A DNA stretch of 64,000 nt, taken from NCBI RefSeq assembly GCF_016031635.1, contig NZ_JACEGD010000022.1:1-64000 (forward strand), given 5' to 3'. The position numbers were made by a program, and so were the translations under genes. Position 1 is the stretch's first letter. Each line of letters begins with the position of its first letter. This stretch comes from Bradyrhizobium diversitatis (lineage in GTDB: Bacteria; Pseudomonadota; Alphaproteobacteria; Rhizobiales; Xanthobacteraceae). Under the pieces are notes generated by a model that did not search any database, had not been told where the DNA came from, and saw only the letters and a program-made list of their open reading frames with translations. Positions 43,909-52,138 of this stretch are shown here, one piece after another.

Positions 43909-44544
43909 TCAGGAGGCGGGAAGGGCAAGGCGCTCAATGGTTTGAATGTGGCGCGCGAGCAGGTTGCAGGCTTGATCGACGTTGCGGGATCGCAGTGCTT
44001 GCAGAATTAGCCGGTGATCCTGATTTGACCGCGGTTGCCAGCCGGCACTTCGGGCCATTGCGAACACCAACCGCGAATTTGCAAGCTGTAGTCCATCGAG
44101 GTTGGCGAGCAGGCGCGGCATCGCGCAGGGCGAAACCAGCGCTTGGTGAAAGGCGCGGTTGGCCATTTCAAAATCCTCAATTGTCTCGGCATTATCTCCT
44201 TCAATGAGGGCGAGCTCGATCCGTGCCAAATGGGCCGACGTCAGCTTTGGAGCCGCATTGCGCAATGCGACTACCTCGAGCGCGGCGCGCATTTCGGCGA
44301 TCTCCTTCACCGACTTGGTGTCGAGAGGAGCAACCCGCACGCCGTGACGGGGCCGAGCGACGACAAGGTGTTGGGCTTCCAGCTGCCGAAAGGCCTCCCG
44401 GACCGGAACGTGACTGGAATTGAATTGCCGCGCGACATGATCCTGCCGGAGCGGAGCGTCTGGCTGCAGCGCGCCGGTGATAATGCGCTCACCGATCGAG
44501 TCGGCGATGCGGCCGGCAACCGTCGTGTTCTCGTCCATGACCAT
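43909..44544 (-). CDS. bioR: BioR, GntR-family repressor of biotin genes
   Basis: This 211-residue protein has an N-terminal GntR winged helix (RIADSIGERIITGALQPDAPLRQDHVARQFNSSHVPVREAFRQLEAQ) and an FCD C-terminal domain (EIAEMRAALEVVALRNAAP ... FHQALVS). It is divergent from bioB with palindromic TTATCTATGA-type sites between, as in other Rhizobiales where BioR represses bio operons. A second ATG at 44538 is possible; a site at 44548 then lies clear of the start codon, suggesting autoregulation. Confidence 0.88.
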   Translation of the reverse strand: MVMDENTTVAGRIADSIGERIITGALQPDAPLRQDHVARQFNSSHVPVREAFRQLEAQHLVVARPRHGVRVAPLDTKSVKEIAEMRAALEVVALRNAAPKLTSAHLARIELALIEGDNAETIEDFEMANRAFHQALVSPCAMPRLLANLDGLQLANSRLVFAMARSAGWQPRSNQDHRLILQALRSRNVDQACNLLARHIQTIERLALPAS

Positions 44545-44547
44545 AGA

Positions 44548-44640
44548 TTATCTACCAGAATAACGAATGCGTTCACTTAGAACATCCTCTAGCATTGGTC
44601 GAGGCTCGTTATCATAGATAATCGCTCGCATTATCTATGA
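44548..44640. promoter_or_regulatory. BioR boxes in the bioR-bioB intergenic region
   Basis: The same 10-mer occurs as TCATAGATAA at 44612-44621 and inverted as TTATCTATGA at 44631-44640, spaced 19 bases; a weaker TTATCTACCA lies at 44548-44557 beside the bioR start. These match the known BioR consensus (TTATCTATAA-like). The pair lies 26-54 bases upstream of bioB. Confidence 0.85.
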
Positions 44641-44665
44641 CTGATCGCAAATGGGGGCAGGCTCT

Positions 44666-45703
44666 ATGGTGGCTGCTGTGGACCTGAAGCGAAGCGACGG
44701 AGGCAACAGCGCGCAGCTTCGTAGAAACTGGAAGCGCGCCGAGGCTGAAGCTCTCTATCGCCTGCCGTTTGCCGAGTTGATGTTTCAGGCGCAGAGCGTT
44801 CATCGGGCCAACTTCGATCCGAACCACGTCGAAACCGCAAGCCTGCTCAGCATCAAGACCGGCGGCTGTCCGGAGGACTGCGGCTACTGCTCGCAGAGCG
44901 CGCATTACGATACCGGGCTGAAAGCCACCCGCCTGATGAATCCCGCGGATGTGGTCGCGACCGCGCAGCGCGCCAAGGATGCTGGAGCGACCCGCTTCTG
45001 CATGGCTGCGGCCTGGCGCAGTCCAAAAGACCGCGATCTTGATCAAGTCTGCGACATGGTCAGTGCGGTCAAGGGTCTCGGCATGGAGACCTGCGTCACG
45101 CTCGGTATGCTGACGCCGAAGCAGGCGGCGCGGCTCTCAGAGGCCGGTCTCGACTTCTACAATCACAACGTCGACACCTCGGCACAGTTCTACGGCAAGA
45201 TCATCACCACCCGCACCTTACAGGACCGGATCGACACACTTGCACATGTGCGCGAGGCGGGCATCAAGGTCTGCTGCGGCGGCATTATCGGCCTGGGGGA
45301 GCTCGTCGAGGATCGCCTTGCCATGCTCGTCCTGCTTGCCAACCTCCCCAGTCATCCGGAAAGCGTTCCGATCAACCTGTGGAACGAGGTCAAGGGCGTG
45401 CCGGTGAATGACACCGCAGAGCGCGCCGATCCCATCGCGCTGGCGCGTCTGGTCGCGGCGACCCGTATCATGATGCCGAAGAGCGTGGTGCGGTTGTCCG
45501 CTGGACGTCAATACATGAGCGATGAACTGCAGGCGCTGTGCTTCCTGGCGGGCGCAAATTCGATCTTCATCGGCGATGTACTGTTGACCACCAAAAATAG
45601 GAAAGCCGACCGCGACACGAGTTTGCTGGCCCGGCTCGGCATCACGACCGGACGCACTGAACACAGCGGCGCGCATGCTGCGCGCCAACTCCATCGAAGG
45701 TGA
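44666..45703 (+). CDS. bioB: Biotin synthase
   Basis: This 345-residue radical-SAM enzyme has the CxxxCxxC cluster motif CPEDCGYC (Cys68, Cys72, Cys75) after TASLLSIKTGG. It also has YNHNVDTSAQFY and the [2Fe-2S]-ligand arginine region RLSAGRQYMS. It inserts sulfur into dethiobiotin. The ATG at 44666 follows GGGGGCAGG by four bases; an ATG at 44651 is an alternative. First gene of bioB-panD-bioF-bioD-bioA, under BioR boxes. Confidence 0.95.
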   Translation: MVAAVDLKRSDGGNSAQLRRNWKRAEAEALYRLPFAELMFQAQSVHRANFDPNHVETASLLSIKTGGCPEDCGYCSQSAHYDTGLKATRLMNPADVVATAQRAKDAGATRFCMAAAWRSPKDRDLDQVCDMVSAVKGLGMETCVTLGMLTPKQAARLSEAGLDFYNHNVDTSAQFYGKIITTRTLQDRIDTLAHVREAGIKVCCGGIIGLGELVEDRLAMLVLLANLPSHPESVPINLWNEVKGVPVNDTAERADPIALARLVAATRIMMPKSVVRLSAGRQYMSDELQALCFLAGANSIFIGDVLLTTKNRKADRDTSLLARLGITTGRTEHSGAHAARQLHRR

Positions 45704-45706
45704 CCA

Positions 45707-46060
45707 ATGCAGATTACGATGATGAAGGGCAAAATCCACCGGGCCTCGGTGACTGAAGCCGATCTGCACTATGAAGGATCGATTTCGATTGACAAGGCGT
45801 TGTTGGATGCTGCGGGGTTCTTGATCAACGAACGCGTCGAAATCTACAACATCGACACCGGAGCGCGCTTTGCCACCTATGTGATCGCGGCGCCCCAGGG
45901 GTCCGGCATAATAGGGCTGAATGGTGCGGCCGCGCGCCTTGCGATGCCTGGAGATAAGATCATCATTGTTGCGTATGCCTTTTTCGATGAGGCGGAAGCA
46001 AAATCGTTCAGGCCAAGCGTCGTGCTGGTCGACCCAGAAAACCGCATCCGGTCAGGTTGA
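45707..46060 (+). CDS. panD: Aspartate 1-decarboxylase proenzyme
   Basis: This 117-residue protein has the self-cleavage site Gly24-Ser25 (YEGSISID), which yields the pyruvoyl group, and NGAAARLAMPGDKIIIVAY. It makes beta-alanine for pantothenate. It sits four bases after bioB, inside the biotin operon, so beta-alanine and biotin synthesis share BioR control (inference). panB and panC lie 3.5 kb downstream. Confidence 0.93.
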   Translation: MQITMMKGKIHRASVTEADLHYEGSISIDKALLDAAGFLINERVEIYNIDTGARFATYVIAAPQGSGIIGLNGAAARLAMPGDKIIIVAYAFFDEAEAKSFRPSVVLVDPENRIRSG

Positions 46061-46144
46061 AAACCAAAAGAGCGGTCTTGGAGCCATTGTCCCTAGCGGC
46101 CAATGGAAGTGTTGCGCGACTGTTGACGATCCCGAGCGCGAAAA

Positions 46145-47299
46145 ATGAACTCAATCCATGCGGCCAAAGTCGCCGACTATGCCGCGGCCTTGCATGCGCT
46201 GAAAAAAGACGACCGTCTGCGCAGCCTCAAGCCGCGCGCAGGCGTCGATTTCGTATCGAACGACTATCTCGCGCTTGCGTCCGCACCGCGCATGAAAAAG
46301 GCTGTTTTGGCGGCGCTCGAGGCTGACACACCGATCGGAGCGGGTGGCTCGCGGCTTCTGCGCGGCAATTGCGAGGAGCACGAATGTCTCGAAGCAGAAG
46401 CGGCTCAGTTCTTTGGATCCGAGACGGCGCTTTTCTTTAGCGGCGGGTATGTCGCAAATTTTGCGGTCCTGACAACGCTGCCGCAGCGGGGCGACTTGCT
46501 CGTGCTCGATTCTCTGGTGCACGCGAGCATTCATGAAGGCGCGCGGGTCGGCCGAGCCGATTTTCGGATGAGCGCCCACAACGACCCCCAATCAGTCGAA
46601 GACACAATTCGCCACTGGCGCGCAAAAGGGGGAATCGGCCGGGCCTGGATCGTGGTCGAAAGTCTCTACAGCATGGATGGTGACTTCGCGCCGCTTGAGG
46701 AGCTGATCGCGATCGCGAACCAGTACGATGCGTTCTTGATGGTCGATGAGGCCCATGCCACCGGCGTCTACGGCGAGCAGGGTCGTGGGCTTACCGCTCG
46801 CTATAAAGGCCGCGAAAACCTCTTGGTTGTGCATACCTGCGGCAAGGCGCTGGGCGCTGCAGGCGCGCTCGTCACGGCAGCCGGCGTGCTGCGCGATTTC
46901 CTGGTCAATCGCTGCCGTCCTTTTATCTTCGCAACCGCGCCGTCACCTTTGATGGCTGTCGCTGTGCGGGAAGCGCTCGCAATCCTGCAGCAGGAGCCCG
47001 AGCGCCAGCAGCGTCTCGCCGAGCTTGTTGCGTTCACACATCGGCAGATCGGTATCCGCAGTGGCAGAAGTCCGTCGGGCTCGCAGATCGTGCCATTTGT
47101 CGTGGGAGACAATGCGCGGGCAATGCGCCTGGCCGCTGCACTGCAGGCTCGCGGCTTCGATATCCGCGGAATCCGGCCGCCAACCGTGCCCACCGGCACG
47201 GCCCGTTTGCGAATCTCACTAACACTCAACGTCGTGGAGGATGACGTGCTTGCAATGCTCGATGCGCTGTTCGAGGAAATAAGAGGTTGGTCTCGATGA
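46145..47299 (+). CDS. bioF: 8-amino-7-oxononanoate synthase
   Basis: This 384-residue PLP enzyme has VDFVSNDYLALAS, GGSRLLRGN, ESLYSMDGDFAPL, MVDEAHATGVYG and the Schiff-base lysine in HTCGKALGAAGALV. It condenses pimeloyl-thioester with alanine. The stop overlaps the bioD start (ATGA). Confidence 0.95.
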   Translation: MNSIHAAKVADYAAALHALKKDDRLRSLKPRAGVDFVSNDYLALASAPRMKKAVLAALEADTPIGAGGSRLLRGNCEEHECLEAEAAQFFGSETALFFSGGYVANFAVLTTLPQRGDLLVLDSLVHASIHEGARVGRADFRMSAHNDPQSVEDTIRHWRAKGGIGRAWIVVESLYSMDGDFAPLEELIAIANQYDAFLMVDEAHATGVYGEQGRGLTARYKGRENLLVVHTCGKALGAAGALVTAAGVLRDFLVNRCRPFIFATAPSPLMAVAVREALAILQQEPERQQRLAELVAFTHRQIGIRSGRSPSGSQIVPFVVGDNARAMRLAAALQARGFDIRGIRPPTVPTGTARLRISLTLNVVEDDVLAMLDALFEEIRGWSR

Positions 47300-47928
47300 G
47301 TCTGCAGATCGTAGTAACCGGCACAGATACCGGGATCGGAAAAACGGTTGTTTGCGCGGGCCTCGCGAATCTCCTCGGCGCGAACTACTGGAAGCCAATT
47401 CAGGCCGGCCTCGAAGGAGAGACCGATGCTGAGGTCGTTACGCGCCTGGGCAGTATCTCAGCCGATCGCATCGTGCCGGAGGTTTACCGCCTGCGGACAC
47501 CGGCTTCTCCGCACTATTCCGCCGAAATCGACGGAGTTCGCATCGAGGCGGATTCGCTCCACGTGCCAAACACCGGCGAACGACCGCTCGTGATCGAGGG
47601 GGCCGGCGGGCTAATGGTGCCACTGAACGGCAACACACTTTATATTGACATCTTCGAGCGCTGGCGCCTCCCCGTCCTGCTTTGCGCCAGCACGCGACTA
47701 GGGACGATCAACCACTCGCTGCTCTCGATAGAGGCTCTGCGAAAGCGCCAGATCCATATTCTTGGGATAGCATTCATTGGCGAAAGAAATGCCGAAACTC
47801 AGAGTGCAATTCGCGAGATGGGGCGGGTGCGTTGGTTGGGGCGATTACCCTGGCTTTCGCCTCTCACACCAGACACGCTGCAGGCCGCGTTCAAAAGCTC
47901 ATTTCGTGCTGACGAGTTCAAGCCATGA
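47296..47928 (+). CDS. bioD: Dethiobiotin synthetase
   Basis: This 210-residue protein has the P-loop TGTDTGIGKTVV, YWKPIQAG, and VIEGAGGLMVPLN. It closes the ureido ring with CO2 and ATP. It is coupled to bioF and bioA by overlapping stop/start codons. The ATG at 47296 was taken from the overlap; an in-frame start at 47287 is possible. Confidence 0.95.
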   Translation: MSLQIVVTGTDTGIGKTVVCAGLANLLGANYWKPIQAGLEGETDAEVVTRLGSISADRIVPEVYRLRTPASPHYSAEIDGVRIEADSLHVPNTGERPLVIEGAGGLMVPLNGNTLYIDIFERWRLPVLLCASTRLGTINHSLLSIEALRKRQIHILGIAFIGERNAETQSAIREMGRVRWLGRLPWLSPLTPDTLQAAFKSSFRADEFKP

Positions 47929-49190
47929 TGCCAACCAAGAAGTCGTCGATCTGGCATCCCTTCACCCAACACGCGCTTCGAGATGAAATGACAAGAGTTG
48001 TGCGTGGTGACGGCGCTTATCTTCATACCGGGGATGGCCGTCGAATCATCGATGCAATCTCATCCTGGTGGGTCGTGACCCACGGTCATTGCCATCCGCA
48101 TATTGTGAGCGCGATTCAGGAACAGGCAAGCAAGCTCAACCAGATCATCTTCGCTGGCTACACCCACGATCCGGCCGAGGAGGTTGCGGCGCAACTTATG
48201 AAACTCGCACCCCGTGGTCTCGACCACGTCTTCTTCTCCGACAGTGGCTCGGCGAGCGTGGAAGTAGCCCTAAAAATGGCACTCGGCTATTGGCACAATA
48301 TCGGCAAGCAGCGAATACGCATCGTGGTGATGCAACACTCCTATCACGGCGACACGGTTGGGGCGATGTCTGTGGGTGCTAGAGGCGTGTTCAACGCGGC
48401 ATACGGGCCGCTACTATTCGACGTTACAGCAATCCCGTTCCCTGCGAGAGGTCGAGAGCAGGCGACGCTCGATGCGCTCGAGGCTGCATGCCGAAACGAA
48501 ATTCCGGCCGCCTTTATTGTGGAGCCTCTGATTTTGGGGGTCGGCGGAATGTTGATGTACCCAGCCTGGGTGCTAGGCGAAATGAAGCGCATCTGCGAGG
48601 CCTCGGACGTCCTGTTTATTGCCGACGAGGTCATGACAGGCTGGGGCCGTACCGGAACACTATTCGCCTGCGAGCAGGCCAATGTCATCCCGGATATCGC
48701 CTGCTATTCGAAAGGCCTCACCGGAGGGGCGCTCCCACTGGCAGTGACGCTCTGCCGTGCGGATATATTCGACGCGCATTACTCGAAAGATCGTACGCGT
48801 ACGTTCTTTCATTCCAGTTCATATACGGCGAATCCAGTGGCCTGCGCCGCCGCAAAAGCGAGTCTGGATCTGTGGCAAAATCAAGAATCTCGCCAGCGCG
48901 TCGCGTCGGTTGCCGCGATGCAAGAGCATGCAATCGACCCATTCCGCGCCGATCCGCGCTTTGCAAACGTCCGTCGGACCGGCACCATCACAGCGCTCGA
49001 TCTGGAAACGAGCGATCCGGGCTATCTGGCAAACATTGGTCCGAAGCTTCAGGCCTTCTTGGAGGGCCGAAATCTCTTGCTCCGCCCACTCGGCAACACG
49101 ATCTACGTGATGCCGCCTTATTGCGTCACGGCGGCAGATCTTGATCAAATCTACGCTGGTATCAGGGATGCTGCCGATGCGCTGGCTTGA
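47925..49190 (+). CDS. bioA: Adenosylmethionine-8-amino-7-oxononanoate aminotransferase
   Basis: This 421-residue class-III aminotransferase starts SIWHPFTQHALRD, the BioA hallmark. It also has GRRIIDAISSWWV, FADEV-like LFIADEVMTGWGRTG, and the PLP lysine in CYSKGLTGGALPLAVTL. It converts KAPA to DAPA using SAM as amino donor. It is the last gene of the operon; no bioZ, bioC or bioH follows. The next 398 bases (to panB) show no gene. Confidence 0.95.
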   Translation: MMPTKKSSIWHPFTQHALRDEMTRVVRGDGAYLHTGDGRRIIDAISSWWVVTHGHCHPHIVSAIQEQASKLNQIIFAGYTHDPAEEVAAQLMKLAPRGLDHVFFSDSGSASVEVALKMALGYWHNIGKQRIRIVVMQHSYHGDTVGAMSVGARGVFNAAYGPLLFDVTAIPFPARGREQATLDALEAACRNEIPAAFIVEPLILGVGGMLMYPAWVLGEMKRICEASDVLFIADEVMTGWGRTGTLFACEQANVIPDIACYSKGLTGGALPLAVTLCRADIFDAHYSKDRTRTFFHSSSYTANPVACAAAKASLDLWQNQESRQRVASVAAMQEHAIDPFRADPRFANVRRTGTITALDLETSDPGYLANIGPKLQAFLEGRNLLLRPLGNTIYVMPPYCVTAADLDQIYAGIRDAADALA

Positions 49191-49588
49191 AGGTGCGGCT
49201 CGAGCGCGTCTAACGGAACCCAGCTGCGGCCGTAAGGTGAATGTGCTGGCCGAACCCGAACCTGCCGGAGGCTTTGGCAAGGAGGCCGAGCCGCTGTCGC
49301 AGAGATGTCCGACGCTGTACCCCGGCGCAAGCTCGCCAGATGTGCGGAGAGCGGTAGCGTGCCGACGTGGCGGTGCCCGGCGCGTTGCAAAGTCGGTCCG
49401 CGTAACGAAATGGTGGCTACAAAGTTTCCGTTTTTGATGATTGCGCAATCATTAGATGTTTCTATCTGTCCGCCGCCGGCTTTGGAAATGTGGTTTTTCG
49501 TTTCGCCTGCACCATTGACAGTCTTCTCTCAGCTTCCGTAGGTAGCCCCGAGTCCGGGATGCGGGCAGCGGAGCGGTCGGGATCTAAG

Positions 49589-50452
49589 ATGAGCCACATT
49601 TCAGAGCAGCCTGTTGAACGTGTCACGATACCAGTTCTGCAGCAATGCAAGGAGGAGAGGCGTCGTATTGTAATGACCACCGCTTACGACGCGGTCACCG
49701 CGCGCATCGCCGATCCCATCGTCGATGTTATCCTGATCGGCGACAGTGTTGGCAATGTCTGCCTCGGATTTGATAACACGCTGCCGGTCAGTATGGCCAT
49801 GATGAACCATCACTTGGATGCTGTTGCGCGCACAAGAGCGCGTGCCCTGCTCGTAGCCGATATGCCATTTCTCAGCTTTCACCTCGGCATTGAGGAGACG
49901 ATACGCAACGCCGGAGGCTTTCTGCAGCGTGGCGCGGCAGCGGTTAAGCTCGAAGGGGGCGCGAAGCGCATCGAAATGGTCCGTGCTCTCGTCGATTGCG
50001 AAATTCCTGTAATGGGTCATCTCGGTCTCACTCCGCAGAGTGTCAATGTCATGGGTGGATTCAAGGTACAGGGCCGGAAAGCCGACGATGCTCTGCGCCT
50101 GCTCGACGACGCCCACCGTCTGCAGGAGGCCGGATGCTTCGCTCTGGTCCTGGAGGGGGTCCCGGCGGAGCTCGCCGCGCGCGCGACCGAATTCCTGACA
50201 ATACCGACCATTGGAATTGGCGCGGGTCCCAATTGCTCGGGCCAGGTGCTCGTATTCCATGATGTCCTGGGATTGACTGAAGGTCATCGGCCGAAATTCG
50301 TTCGCGCCTATGCAGAGGGTTTTCAGCTGCTGCAGGAGGCGCTGTCGCGCTGGGCCGCAGATGTCCGCAGCGGCGTATTCCCGGGACCGAAGGAGTCCTA
50401 TCGGCTTCCAGAGGGCCTTGCCGAGACGATCGCAACCTGGACCCCCACCTAG
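49589..50452 (+). CDS. panB: 3-methyl-2-oxobutanoate hydroxymethyltransferase
   Basis: This 287-residue protein has RRIVMTTAYDAVTARIAD, LIGDSVGNVCLG, MPFLSF, VKLEGGAKR and MGHLGLTPQSVNVMGGFKVQG with metal-binding Asp/Glu of the family. It makes ketopantoate. The ATG at 49589 has no clear ribosome-binding site. It is followed four bases later by panC, completing a panBC unit. Confidence 0.93.
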   Translation: MSHISEQPVERVTIPVLQQCKEERRRIVMTTAYDAVTARIADPIVDVILIGDSVGNVCLGFDNTLPVSMAMMNHHLDAVARTRARALLVADMPFLSFHLGIEETIRNAGGFLQRGAAAVKLEGGAKRIEMVRALVDCEIPVMGHLGLTPQSVNVMGGFKVQGRKADDALRLLDDAHRLQEAGCFALVLEGVPAELAARATEFLTIPTIGIGAGPNCSGQVLVFHDVLGLTEGHRPKFVRAYAEGFQLLQEALSRWAADVRSGVFPGPKESYRLPEGLAETIATWTPT

Positions 50453-50456
50453 CCTG

Positions 50457-51323
50457 ATGTACAGCCAAGAAATGCAGACAATCACGACAGTCGCTGAACT
50501 TCGTCGCGCTCTTGCAAACGCCCGCCGGGCCGGTCAACGCGTTGGATTCGTGCCGACTATGGGCTATTTGCACGAAGGTCACCTGGCGCTGGTCGAAGCC
50601 AGCCGGGCGCAATCTGACCTCACCGTCCTCAGCATCTTCGTGAACCCCACTCAGTTCGGACCAAACGAGGATCTCAGCACCTATCCGCGCGACTTGACGC
50701 GCGATGAGAAACTGTGCCACGGCGCCGATGTTGCCATCGTCTTTGCGCCGGATGCGAGGGAAGTCTATCCGGCACGCTTTGAGACCTTCGTCGAGCCGGG
50801 CGACCTGGCAAAGCCGCTCTGCGGAGCGTTCAGGCCCGGACACTTTCGCGGTGTCGCAACCGTAGTCTGCAAACTGTTCAACATGGTGCAGCCGAATGTC
50901 GCGTTTTTTGGACAGAAGGATTTTCAGCAATGCGCGGTCGTGCGTCACATGGCACTTGATCTCGATCTACCGATCGAGATCGTTACCGTGCCGACGGTCC
51001 GGGAAGCGGATGGGCTCGCGATGAGCAGTCGCAACCGCTATCTCAGCGGGGAAGAACGTCGGCGGGCTGGCGCCATCAGCCGTGGACTGTTCGCCGCAGC
51101 GGACAAGTTCCGCTCAGGAGAACGCGACGTCGAAAAGCTGCTTGCAATCGCCAAAGGGCATTTGAACGAGGTCGATCGGCTGCAATACCTTGAACTTGTC
51201 GACCATGACACGCTCAAGGCCGCCGAAAGTCCGCTAAGCCACCCGGCCGCACTGTGTACCGCGGCCTACGTAGGCTCGACCCGGCTGATCGACAATGTGA
51301 TACTGGCGTTACGAACTTCCTAG
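50457..51323 (+). CDS. panC: Pantothenate synthetase
   Basis: This 288-residue protein has FVPTMGYLHEGHLALV (with the HIGH-type nucleotide motif), VNPTQFGPNEDLSTYPRD, QKDFQQCAVVRHM and ADGLAMSSRNRYLS. It joins pantoate and beta-alanine. An internal ATG at 50472 is an alternative start nearer the conserved region. Confidence 0.94.
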   Translation: MYSQEMQTITTVAELRRALANARRAGQRVGFVPTMGYLHEGHLALVEASRAQSDLTVLSIFVNPTQFGPNEDLSTYPRDLTRDEKLCHGADVAIVFAPDAREVYPARFETFVEPGDLAKPLCGAFRPGHFRGVATVVCKLFNMVQPNVAFFGQKDFQQCAVVRHMALDLDLPIEIVTVPTVREADGLAMSSRNRYLSGEERRRAGAISRGLFAAADKFRSGERDVEKLLAIAKGHLNEVDRLQYLELVDHDTLKAAESPLSHPAALCTAAYVGSTRLIDNVILALRTS

Positions 51324-51546
51324 CACCAGCACGAGCGGATTGAGTGCGGCGAAATCCGTCGGCAACACGTGCGCGAACGCGGAATTTAAGCGTCGTGTTG
51401 GGATAAGTTGCATTAATCAACATCGAGATGTCGTTACGATGCAGGGTTAGGCGCAGCCCCGTTTCACGAGCCGACCGTTGCGCGGGGCGGCAACAATGAC
51501 GTGGTCAAACCCGTCTGACTTCGTCGGCGCGGCATAGGAGCAGGAC

Positions 51547-51831
51547 ATGGCTAGCCATTTCTACCGACTCCGCATGGGCGCGTATGCTGAGACATTGTTT
51601 CGGTGCAGCAAGCGCGAGAAGCTGCAAATGATCTGGCTGCAGTGCAATGTGATGCGGCTCGGGAGTGAAGTCATGCGATCCGAGCACTGGTCCATCGCGG
51701 CGGACCAGCCAGTTCGGCATGAACACGGGGCCGCCCGAACCGATCCCAGCGGTAAGACGACGCCCGGCGACCTCAAACAGATCGCCCGCGAAGCGCCTTC
51801 CGAAGCGCCGACCATGTGGAGGCCGGCGTAA
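51547..51831 (+). CDS. Small protein, unknown
   Basis: This 94-residue frame has an AGGAGCAGGAC ribosome-binding site just before the ATG. It begins MASHFYRLRMGAYAETLFR, with a soluble, charged remainder and a low-complexity end. It is not recognised. The opposite strand is also open here (51505-51969), but without a ribosome-binding site. Confidence 0.45.
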   Translation: MASHFYRLRMGAYAETLFRCSKREKLQMIWLQCNVMRLGSEVMRSEHWSIAADQPVRHEHGAARTDPSGKTTPGDLKQIAREAPSEAPTMWRPA

Positions 51832-52138
51832 ACAACAACAAGTCTCTGAAGAGCTGGTGAGCTGTCGCGCTTGGCGAATCCCAACTCCTCTATGTTCTCC
51901 GACACAAGCGGGTCCTTGCGCAGATTTCCAAAGCGAGCGACTGCGTAGGCCCGTGCTGCTGGAAGACAAATGTGCGCCTACAAACGCGAATTCAGCATTC
52001 TGAAATCAATCTAAATTAGCAAGCCAGTCATCGACGAGCAAGCAGGCCAGCTCCCGTTCTGCTCGATACCGATCACGCACGCCGGACCAGCGGCAACCAG
52101 CACTGCACCGCGCGCATAAAATTCATTACGGGGTAAAA

